DNA of 30,225 bases. Origin: Chromera velia. Its lineage: Eukaryota; Sar; Chromeraceae. How positions within the stretch are numbered: position 1 is the first letter of the stretch; every line of letters starts with the position of its first letter. The notes beneath the pieces were generated by a model, which ran no database searches, was not told the origin of the DNA, and was given only the letters and a program-made list of their open reading frames with translations. Below are positions 1-8,307 of the stretch, one piece after another. A program made the translations under genes and the position numbers. The stretch spans positions 1 to 30,225 of the forward strand of contig JAHBMJ010001488.1 of NCBI GenBank assembly GCA_018398765.1, read 5' to 3'.

Positions 1-78
1 GTCCTCGGCAAGGCACAAAACTGCCGTCTCCCTTTGCGTGTGTTGTTCACCCCTGCCCCCCTCCTCTGCTCTTTACAG

Positions 79-141
79 GTCGTGGGTCTCCTCTAGAAGA
101 TGCTTGTTTTGTGTTCCACTCCTTCCTCAACTCCTTCAGAG
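79..141 (+). CDS. Possible internal exon of a truncated plus-strand gene
   Basis: A 63-base stretch lies between a good acceptor (pyrimidine-rich tract ending ctctttacag) and a good donor (AGAG followed by gtaggt). Read with two leading bases and one trailing base it is open and gives RGSPLEDACFVFHSFLNSFR. The phase-0 frame has a stop. No family is recognised. If real, the gene enters from the left edge of the window, and the following intron would hold the minisatellite at 225-965. A possible next acceptor is ttctgcag at 1069-1077 (exon from about 1078), whose phase is compatible, but nothing downstream looks clearly coding. This is a splice-signal call only, so confidence is low. Confidence 0.3.
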
Positions 142-224
142 GTAGGTCTTTGCATTTTCGTTAAGGCTGCAGTCTTCAGACTGCAAAAGGGAGTAGCGCC
201 CCTACGTGCTGAGCCTATGTTTTT

Positions 225-965
225 TTCTACCTGCCTGACTGCCTCCGAAATTTCGCCCTTCTTGCTTACTTGACTGCCCTCTAGCTTTTGGCCTTTCTAT
301 CTGGCTAAATGTCTTCCCAATTTTGGCCTTTCCGCCCGTTCTATTGCCTTTTTAATTTCGGCCTTCGCCGCGCTCCCAATTTTGGTTTTCCTGCCTGCCC
401 GATTGCCTTCCCAATTTCGGCCTTCTTGCCTGCCTGACTGCCTTTCAGAGTTTTGCATTCCTGCCATGCTGACTGCTTTCCCATTTCAGCCTTCTTGCCT
501 ACCTGACTGCCCTCCAAATTTCAGTCTTTCTGTCTACCTCAATGCTTTCTAAATTTTAGCCTTTCCGTCTGCCTGACTGACTTCACAATTTCGGCCTTCT
601 TGCCTGTCCGGTTGCCTTCCCAATTTCGGCTTTCCTGCCTGCTTGATTGCCTTCCCTATTTTGGCCTTCCTTCCTGCCCAAGTTTTCTCCTAACACTTCC
701 TAATTTCGGTTATCCTGCTTGCCCGATGGCCTTCCCAATTTTGTTCTTCCTGCTGGCCCGACTGTCTTCCCAAGTTCGGCCTTTTTGTGTGTCTGACTGC
801 CTCCCAGAGTTCGTTCTTTCTGCCTATATGCCTGCCTTCCAATTTCGGTCTTCTTGACGGTCTGACTGCCTTCCAATTTCGGCCTTCCTGGCCGCCTGAT
901 TGCCTTCCCGATTTCAGCCTTCCTGCCCGTCCGATTGCTTTTCCAATTTTCCGTCTTCCTGCTTT
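225..965. repeat. Degenerate ~35 bp minisatellite, pyrimidine-rich on plus strand
   Basis: About 20 imperfect copies of a unit of roughly 35-36 bases occur in tandem. The core reads AATTTCGGCCTTC, then TTGCCTGCCTGACTGCCTTC. Copies differ by substitutions and small indels, so the array is old. Because many units are close to 36 bases (12 codons), parts are open in several frames; for example, minus-strand 700-1011 reads as variants of KAEIGKAI and GRPKLEGSQT. I read these as a by-product of the repeat, not a protein. The strong C/T bias on one strand is notable. Confidence 0.85.
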
Positions 966-1487
966 TATGTATCAATCTGATGTAAATTAAAGATACAGGT
1001 TGTGTTTGCATGCATGTTTTTATGTATATTCTGGCGATTTGACTGACTTTCTGTTTGTGTGCACATATTTCTGCAGGTGGCGTTCACGGGTGTGCATGTT
1101 TAATATATATACTGAGATGCTCCCCTACCCCCCCCCTACCCCTGACACGCCCACCGTTGAGCAGTGCCTCGTATGAATTGAAAACAAAACAGTTATGATC
1201 ATGAGAAGAAATGTTTCAATCAAATCGATTCAGAGCCATTCAGATGCATTTTTTAGCGTTAATTTACGATGATAGGTACCAGATAATTTATGGTTTTGAA
1301 AAAATATATACTCTATGTATACATTTTTTTATTTCATTTTTTAAACATCTTACTAAGCTTAAATAGTCTTAAATAAATTATGAAAATCAATTAGTTTAAA
1401 GGTTAAACTATCTATTTTAATGTTTTAAAAACTAAATTTTTCAAAGTCACTTTCCAGTACAAAGGTTTCAATTGTCAGTACAGTCAG
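966..1487. other. Non-coding AT-rich spacer
   Basis: No supported gene. It holds a short C-rich run near 1123-1145 and a strongly AT-rich stretch (about 1290-1440). The 11 bases at 1480-1490 (acagtcagtta) recur at 5141-5151, just beyond the far end of the first retroelement, and may be a target duplication. Confidence 0.6.
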
Positions 1488-1906
1488 TTATTTCAGTACC
1501 CCGCCTGCGCGCATGGGATTTTCACTTTATGAAGCATGCAATGAGTCATTTTCCGGGGCCATCAGTCTGCCCGTTGATTGATCACCGCGGTCCATTCAAT
1601 ATGATGTCTTCTCTGTCCAAGCAACTGAAGCATGGTTTGCTTTGGACACTATCGATTCTAAGAATTCGAGTGGATCTGATTGCGTGGTTTAAAGTAGATA
1701 CAAAGTCTGCTCTTTATCTTCGCGTCTAGTCATCTTAATTGATCGATCGATTTCTCGGATGCTTCGAAGATCTTCGTGTTCTTATGGGCATCTCCCGGAT
1801 TGATATTCTTCATTTCTGTTCGTAAGTCCAACTATGTTGAGTTGACTTCTCTCTTTCTTCTTCGAATAAGTTTAGGTGCTTCATCTAGATCATCCTAAAC
1901 TTATCG
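1488..1906 (+). repeat. 5' LTR of first copia element
   Basis: Aligns along its whole length with 4687-5108. Conserved blocks include CATTTTCCGGGGCCATCAG, GTCCAAGCAACTGAAGC and TTTCTCGGATGCTTCGAAG. Its last ~45 bases contain a perfect 11 bp inverted repeat able to form a hairpin (see separate entry). Similarity to the 3' copy fades after TTATCG, so the true end could lie up to about 20 bases further. Confidence 0.85.
1866..1904. promoter_or_regulatory. Conserved hairpin near LTR 3' edge (5' copy)
   Basis: ATAAGTTTAGG (1866-1876) and CCTAAACTTAT (1894-1904) are perfect reverse complements separated by 17 bases. A further CG/CG pair is possible past a one-base bulge. The same arms are unchanged in the other LTR although the LTRs have diverged elsewhere. 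This suggests an RNA structure near R/U5, possibly for polyadenylation, dimerisation or priming. The role is inference. Confidence 0.6.
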
Positions 1907-1987
1907 TGGTGCTGGCTTTTTCTGGGAACGAACGAAGTACCCTTCTTTATCCTTCTTTCAAGCTCTGCTCGTTCGGTTGCATATCCG

Positions 1988-2995
1988 TTGCTTTCTTCTT
2001 TTCTCGAAATGCAGCGATCCAACTTTCTGCTTCAAGAGGCTTCTGCTCCAAGTAGTAACAATCCTTTTGTCACTCCTGTCCCTGTGCGTACCTTTGTTAC
2101 AGACTCGTCAGGTGACCTTCGTCCGGCTGATGGACCTCCTCCCTATGGAGTCCTCTTGACCCCTCCTCCAGGCATCGTGCAACCACACCCCTCTCCCACA
2201 TTTAGACCAGCTGTAGGAGGTCAACCTCAAGGCTCTCATTTTTTTTGCCCCCTCACTGCTCCCCCTGTTGCTTCTTCCGAAGATGCTGAGGCCTTCCGCG
2301 CCCCTCCTCCACAGGCTGCATCTTTTCAGGGGCCTGCCTACTTGGAGATCTCCACTCCCCCCCTGGTTCCTCAAACTGCCGTCCCAGAGTCTGTTCACAA
2401 CTTCGGTCCTGGTAGACCTGGCTGCGCTGCCTTCCAGCAAGCGCACCCACCTCCTCTCCAGCAGTTCTCAACTCGTCGCTCCGACTTGGCCAAGAAAGCC
2501 CTCAACTCCGTCAAGTCTTTCTCTGCCGAGAAGGATAATAGAGTCTACGAAGTTCATGCGTGGAGAACTCATCAGAAGTGCACTCTCAAGAAGCATGCTT
2601 GGTATCCTAGTCACTATGTAGCTGGCGGCTCTTACGTCACCTATGACTCGAGAGGACATCGCACGGACCCTGAGATTGTCGAGCTTCGCCACAGCAATGT
2701 GGTTGCTTCTAGATTCGAGATGGTCAAGAACCGTGGAGCTCGTAGCTCCTGTCTTCCCTCTGATTTGTGTGCTCAGCTGTCTGATAGTTCGCATGGCTGT
2801 TTCTTCTCTTAATATCCTATGTCTGAGCCTCCCGATCCTGCTGTGCATGCTGCTGTCAACTTTTTGACTTTTTCTGACTGTTCAACTTCAGTTTTCGCTG
2901 CGACTACACACAAGCCTGTCCGTCTTTCTTCTCTGAATTCTAGTAAGTGTGAAGGTGTTCGTGAAGCAGACGCAAAGGAAGACAAGGGTTGGTAA
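1988..2995 (+). pseudogene. Broken 5' ORF of first copia element, unrecognised
   Basis: Starts at an ATG just inside the 5' LTR and reads 274 codons to a TAA at 2810. It continues in the same frame to a TAA at 2993 and then into the RT frame, so originally this was probably one polyprotein. The first ~150 residues are rich in Pro, Ala and Gln with repeated PPP and PPP-Q patches. Residues ~160-250 are charged (STRRSDLAKKALNSVKSF, then a His/Tyr-rich segment). No CCHC knuckle, protease D-S/T-G or integrase HHCC/DDE motif is visible. It may be a divergent gag or the linker before RT. Confidence 0.55.
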
Positions 2996-4583
2996 GATAG
3001 ACAGGTGTATGAGCGTGTCTCTCTCACTGCTGTACCTCTCGATGTTCAGCGTGTTCCCCTGCAGCGAGTCCGTACAGAGAAGCTGCGAGATGATGGTACT
3101 CATATCTTCAAGACTTGCACAGTTATTCAAGGAGACCTTGTCAACCGCATCGGCTTGGACGTCACCACTCACCTCTGTCCTCCCAATGCCGTGCGCCTTG
3201 TTCTCCACCTTGCTCTCGAGCAACACGGCGTCAGCCTCTCTCTCAAGAAGGCGGATGTCGTCCAGGCGTACCTCCAGCCTGAGGCTCCACTTCCGAGCTC
3301 TCGTGCTCCTGTATATGTGCTGCCTCCTCCAGATCACCCAGATCGTGGCCATCACCTTTGGAAGCTCTTGAAGGCTGTGTACGGTCTCCCCGATGCCGGC
3401 AAGGTTTTTGAGGACTTTCTTAGCTCCAAGCTTTGCGAGCTTGGATGGTCTACTACACTCTTTTCTGGTGTCTGGTTTCTTTGAGGTGCTGATAGAGAGA
3501 TTCACAGGATCCTCTGCACGTACGTTGATGACCTGCTTTTGATTGGCATCGGTGAAAATGCTGCTGATCTCTCAGGTCCCCTCTGAGATCATGTTGTGTG
3601 TGGTGACGACACTAACGCCACTTCTGGCCGCTTTGTCGGAGTCATTCGGAGTCCAGTTCGATGTGACTGCTGACGGCATCCTGATCTACCAGCATGACTA
3701 CATCTGATCCCTTTCCCTGCCTCCGGAATTTTCCTCCACCGAGTCCCGTCCTGCCGACAAGCCTTTGCCTATTGGCATGACTCATGAAGAGGACATTTTC
3801 CCACCTCTCGATACAGCTGGTGTGAGAGTCTATCAAGAACTTCTGGACCAGGTAGGATCTGTCGCCTACTGCACCTGCCCTGATGTCTCATTGGCTCATA
3901 GCTATCTCTCTCGCTTCATGGCTGCCCCAACGGAGAGAGCTTTCCGTCTTCTCCTTCAGACGATCATCCGGTACTTTCGATCGACTCCCTCTTTGGGCAT
4001 CCCCATCCGTCCCTCTCTCAACCCTGACGAGCTCGTTGCGGTTGTCCACGCAGATGCCTCGTTTGGTACCTCTGACTCTCCCTACCCTCAGACTGGCTGG
4101 TTGCTCTTTCTCCAAGGGTCTCCCCTTCTCTACAAGAGTCGCCGACAGTCTCGTGTGGCGAGATCTACAACCCGTGCAGAAGTTCTTGCTCTTGAAGATG
4201 CTGTCGATGCCCCTCTTCATTTCGCGGCTTGTCTGATTCCCTTCTACAAGTCCATGAAAATTGGCATTGGTTGCAACGCCGCAAACGTTCTGCACCTTCT
4301 CCAGTCTGGTGGTGCCTCCTCTGCTGAGAGAGCGCTCCTCCCTCTGGTTCGTCGTCTGGGAGACCGCGCCTGCATAGTTCCCCTCTTGGCGGTGATTGAC
4401 CTCACCAAACAGCACAAAGTAGGTGTCTTCAAGATCCCTACAGACGTGAATGTCTCCGACATCCTGACCAAAGCCCGTGACATTGGATTGCTTTCTTGGC
4501 TCCTCTCTTTGTCCGCGGATGCTCCTGAGCTCTTTGGATTGGCTGAATGTTCTCGTCTGCCCCCTCTTTCTCTCACTCTTTAA
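2996..4583 (+). pseudogene. Copia-type reverse transcriptase and RNase H, disrupted
   Basis: The N-terminal RT part (to 3481) shows DGTHIFKTCTVIQGD, the KADVVQAYLQ motif matching the usual DVKTAFLNG region, and LLKAVYGLPDAGKVFEDFL matching LKKALYGLKQAPR. After an in-frame TGA at 3482, the catalytic YVDDLL is read at 3521-3538 in the same frame; another TGA follows at 3584. A frameshift then leads to 3765-4583, which has the copia RNase H region: VVHADASFGTSDSP with the catalytic Asp, GWLLFLQGSPLLYKSRRQSR, and STTRAEVLALEDA with the catalytic Glu. It ends with TDVNVSDILTKA, the typical copia tail. RT would copy the element RNA and RNase H would degrade the template; both are inactive here. Confidence 0.85.
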
Positions 4584-4686
4584 TTTTTCTTTGCCTGCGC
4601 GCTACTACTGTAAAGAAAAGAACCCCCGTAAAGCTTCAGAGCGCTTCAGAGGTAAAGCATGCAGCGTGAAAGAACTGCGTGCATCA

Positions 4687-5108
4687 TTATTTCAGTATCC
4701 CGCCTGTGCGTGCAGGATTTTCGCTTTATGAGGCATGCAATAAGTCATTTTCCGGGGCCATCAGTCTGCCCGTCAATTGATCACCGTAGTTCATTCGATA
4801 TGATCTCTTCTCTGTCCAAGCAACTGAAGCGTAGTTTGCTTTGGACACTATTGATTCTAAGAATTTGAGTGGATCCGATTGCACGGTTTGAAGTAGATAC
4901 AAAGTCTGCTCTTTGTCTTTGTATCTAAAATTCATCTTGATTGATCAATCGATTTCTCGGATGCTTCGAAGATCTTTGTGATCTTGTGAGCATCTCCCAG
5001 ATTGACATTCTTCATTTCTGTTCGTGAGTCCAACTATGTTCAGTTGGCTTCTCTCTTTCTTTTTCGAATAAGTTTAGGTGCTTCATTCAGATCATCCTAA
5101 ACTTATCG
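4687..5108 (+). repeat. 3' LTR of first copia element
   Basis: Homologous to 1488-1906 and preceded by A/G-rich sequence near 4612-4665 that could include the polypurine tract. It carries the same 11 bp inverted repeat (arms 5068-5078 and 5096-5106). Many differences from the 5' LTR are CG in one copy and TG or CA in the other. Confidence 0.85.
5068..5106. promoter_or_regulatory. Conserved hairpin near LTR 3' edge (3' copy)
   Basis: Same perfect 11 bp arms as at 1866-1904, again with a 17-base loop. The loop has changed in sequence (CATCTAGATC versus CATTCAGATC) while the stem is intact, which supports selection on the stem when the family was active. Confidence 0.6.
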
Positions 5109-5466
5109 GCGTTCGTTTTTTCACTTTCTTGCTTACTTTAACAGTCAGTTATGGATTAATAATTCTAGTCACCGAATCTAGCGCCCACTTTTCGGCTCAA
5201 TCCTTGAGTGACATGATTTTGTGATTCATAAACTTGAACAGGCACTTGTAGAACAGGCATTTAAGCTAGGGGTAATTTATTTTTTCAAAAAAAATGATCA
5301 TTTTTATTTTTTTTTTTTTCATGTAAGAAATTAATACAGGCAGCAAGTGCGTGTATTAGGGGCACGCGAGGCCACTCAGGTGAAGGGGGCGAGATAGGGG
5401 GATTCAGCAGTGCACTCATCCTTATGAACGACTGAACAATACAAAACTAAGCGATCAACTAGAACT
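5109..5466. other. Non-coding spacer between the retroelement and the MITE
   Basis: No gene seen. Contains A and T homopolymer runs (about 5281-5321) and the left copy of the MITE target duplication, CTAGAACT, at 5459-5466. Confidence 0.6.
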
Positions 5467-6413
5467 TACATAGTGGTATTAGCCGTAACTAATATAACTT
5501 TGTTACATATACATGGCCCGAAGGGCCATATTACGTTTTATGTGGTGCGTAATATAAGTTAAAATATAAATGTTACGGTTAAAGGCGTAATTTATGCAAA
5601 GTTATCCTTAGGTATAGGTAGGAAAGCATCTGAACAACAAGCGTTAACTACAAACTTGTACCAAGTGATTGTAAACTAAATTAAATTCATAACTAATTTA
5701 GAAACACGGATTTAATGCAGCAATCATTATTTATATGATATTTAAGTTTAATAAAGCCTAATCAATCGTTCTTATTATAGCAATTGAGCGCTGATTTGAT
5801 TCATTCGAAGCTTAAACATTTGCTGAAGTTGTGTTACAGTAGTAGCAATGATAGCGGGCGTTTTCCAGTTTTTTTTGTCGGTACGTCTGATTCAGTAGAT
5901 CTCCAGACTGACGTATAGTGGTCTCAATCTATCTTTCCCCTTCCCCTATTTTGAAGTCCCCCACCCTTGGCTAGGAGGATAGATTGGCCTGTTTAATAAA
6001 TTTGGGATGCCATTGGATTTGCTGCATGTTGGCCAAGAGTTCGGCCACTTCATTGTATAAGTGAACTTATAAGTGAACTTATGCTTGTGGTTGTTGCACG
6101 CCAATGTGTGCGTGGCGCGGGTAAAGCTGATAGCAGTACGTACATTTTTGTGTTAATTCAATCTCTGTAGCTGCAACTACCTAATCTACTCCAGCCTCTT
6201 AACTCTCCATGACTTCATCTTCTTCCTCTTCATCCCCCCCTTTTCCCTCCACGCAGGGGAGACTATGGGCCTTAAAATCTTGAAGTTACGTTTTTAACAT
6301 AAGATATAGACCCATTTCAAGAAAACGCGAAGTTACGATTTTTTTGTAACTAATCTTACCTAACTATGCAAATCGTTCCTCCATTCCTACATTACAGCTA
6401 ACACCACTATGTA
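5467..6413. mobile_element. Non-autonomous DNA transposon (MITE-like), 947 bp, 22 bp TIRs, 8 bp TSD
   Basis: The left end 5467-5488 (TACATAGTGGTATTAGC and 5 more bases) matches the reverse complement of the right end 6392-6413 at about 20 of 22 positions. Both ends abut the same 8 bases, CTAGAACT (5459-5466 and 6414-6421), a clean target-site duplication. No transposase ORF lies inside. Internal features are a palindrome ATGGCCC-GAA-GGGCCAT (5513-5529), a short tandem duplication of AGTGAACTTATA (about 6058-6082), and TAAC/GTTA-rich sub-terminal sequence. An 8 bp duplication is typical of the hAT superfamily (also P elements), but the TIR does not start like a classical hAT end, so the superfamily is tentative. 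Confidence 0.82.
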
Positions 6414-6421
6414 CTAGAACT

Positions 6422-7580
6422 TAGTGTGTTATAATATAGCTAAAGAGGGTTGTAATAGTGCGTAGATGGATCATGGATCGAAGATTAAGAGTGAGGTAAA
6501 CGTGCTAGGAACGGATGTCAAATGCGGTTTCCCCCAATTAATATGGGATTCCCCATTGTTTTTGCATCTCCACCACGGTTGTGAAAAAAAAATTTAAAAA
6601 ACTTGGTCTGGAGAGCCGTGAGCGTTTTTATTTGTTTAAAAAATTTGAAAATTACCCTAGCTAGAAGTTAGGCGTATTACGGTAAAAAAAAAGTAAACCA
6701 GAATTGGCTTTGATTTTTAGTTTAATTTTTTTTTTACAATACCTAACTAGCAGTTGTGCAACCCCAAAACAAGAGTTCTGCAACACTAGCTGCAACACTT
6801 AAACAACAGTTCTTTGTGACCTAACATCCTAACCAACATCATTGGTAAAAAAAAATTAAATTAAGCGATACACTGGCAGAATCTTAGGCAGAATTAGCTT
6901 TAATGTTTTGTTGCAATGATGGGCCGTAGGATGGGCCTAGCCTAGAAGGCGCGCACTTTGATATGGTAGTAAGTCTGGGATGAATCTGGGCTAGAATCTG
7001 GGCTTTTGAAGCTAGTTTTGAAGCCGCCTTCATCTTCCATTGAATCCATTCCAGTCGATCAACATTAAATTATGATTTTGTCTAGGATGTTGTCCTGTTA
7101 AACTTTTATCCCACTCTATGTACACCCTGCTCTGCCTGTGCTTTCTCCGACAGTGACTTTCCATTAAGGGCTCATGCAGTTTTCAGTGGAGACGGATTCG
7201 GATACGCCCACCTTCGCCCTCTTGCAGTCTTCCCGGCCCTCCATACTCTCTGCTTCTTTCTTGAATCCACGTATCAGAGGAGAACCGGTCCCAACACGAG
7301 AGATCGAACATCATTTCCTCCGTCCATGCAGATCTCTGTGCACCTCCACTGGTATGCAGTCATTCGGTTATGTCGACTTCATGGTCGCCCGATCGATTTG
7401 CCTTCTTCTCTCCTCCCTTGCATCCCTTTCCTCCTGCCACTTATTCCCCCGTCTCTCATTCACTGAATCACCGTAGTCGGGTAGAGAAAGAAAGAAAGAA
7501 AAAAACGGACGATTTTCGGAGTTTTTGTTTTTTAGCCGACGCCTAGGAATCACCCTTGAAAACTCATTGACTGACTGAAC
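6422..7580. other. Non-coding AT-rich region
   Basis: No gene is supported. A/T runs occur at about 6584-6602, 6685-6695, 6726-6737 and 6846-6855. Two related segments (CAGAATTGGCTTTGAT near 6700 and CAGAATTAGCTTTAAT near 6890) suggest a decayed duplication or old repeat. A 100-codon ORF at 7174-7476 has no recognisable family and no convincing splice context. Confidence 0.5.
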
Positions 7581-8307
7581 TCAGCATTGTGTGATGAATC
7601 TCCCAGACTCGCGATGAAATCGAAAATGGGAAGCGTACCGCTTTTCAAGACAGGAAATGCAAAAAAGAGTAAGAAGAAAAAAGCAGGGAAAAACAACAAC
7701 TGCAGAAAACACATTCTTTTGCTGCTCAGTGCTCACATTGGCCAAGTCTTTCTGCTTCATAATTTTGATGGATTCCCCTCCTTGTTCTCTCGAAGTGAGC
7801 AAAGACACTGTTCCCTCCTCATCAGATTCATACCTCAAAATGATCGCATGACCCGGAACAGGCAAGCATCTCAGATGTGCTCTGGGCAAGAAACCAAGAC
7901 AGAGAATAAGAAGAGGGGCGAAAACACATCAAAATACAGAACAAGGAGAGGGATAGGAAGAGGAAGAGAAAGAGAAAGAAAGAAGGATGCAAACCTGTGA
8001 GTCGACCGAGCAACCAAAAACTCCGTCGGTTCGGTTGCCTGTATTCACTTTTCCAGGGACATGCAGGTCCGCCCTCTTCTGGTTGACTCAGTGCGTACGG
8101 CTAATCAAATTGCAAAACAACTTCTCACCCAATCCATCAGGTAATTCAAACCCCCACATCCCCAAAAAATTCTTGATACAGCCACCCCGCACCTGGCCAT
8201 TCCGAACCCATCGATCGATCTCGAACAGAGTTCCTCCCGAATTCATCTCTGTAGCATCACATTCAAATCCCCATCCACGTGATCCTACCCACGAGATCAA
8301 AGCTGAC
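7581..8307. other. Region 3' of the BTB gene; possible minus-strand exons, unproven
   Basis: Two minus-strand stretches look protein-like but I cannot connect them. About 8090-8300 reads WVGSRGWGFECDATEMNSGG and onward. About 7690-7870 reads GHAIILRYESDEEGTVSLLT and onward. A segment with canonical borders (cccag acceptor near 7888, GAG before gtatga near 7840) lies between them. The BTB frame ends at a stop at 8308-8310, so these could be an unspliced 3' UTR, decayed exons or a separate small gene. The plus strand shows A/G-rich sequence at 7910-7985. Confidence 0.25.

Larger units (their letters stand above)
1488..5108 (+). mobile_element. Ty1/copia-type LTR retrotransposon, old, integrase not found
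   Basis: Two direct repeats of about 420 bases (1488-1906 and 4687-5108) flank about 2.8 kb. The internal region encodes, in order, an unrecognised proline-rich ORF, a copia-like reverse transcriptase and a copia-like RNase H. Domain order and motifs (KADVVQAYLQ, LLKAVYGLPDAGK, YVDDLL, HADASFGTSDSP, STTRAEVLALEDA) identify Ty1/copia. In-frame stops at 2810, 2993, 3482, 3584 and 3705 and at least one frameshift between 3586 and 3705 show it is dead. LTRs differ by roughly 10 percent by eye. No zinc-knuckle gag, protease or DDE integrase was found, so it is internally deleted or derives from a non-autonomous family. The exact LTR ends are uncertain because no clean TG...CA boundary is visible. 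Confidence 0.88.

Noticed and set aside
225-965. Possible CRISPR-like array
   Set aside because: Units are adjacent and all similar, with no unique spacers; the rest of the window is clearly eukaryotic.
7174-7476. 100-codon plus-strand ORF
   Set aside because: No family resemblance, no splice context and average composition; likely chance.
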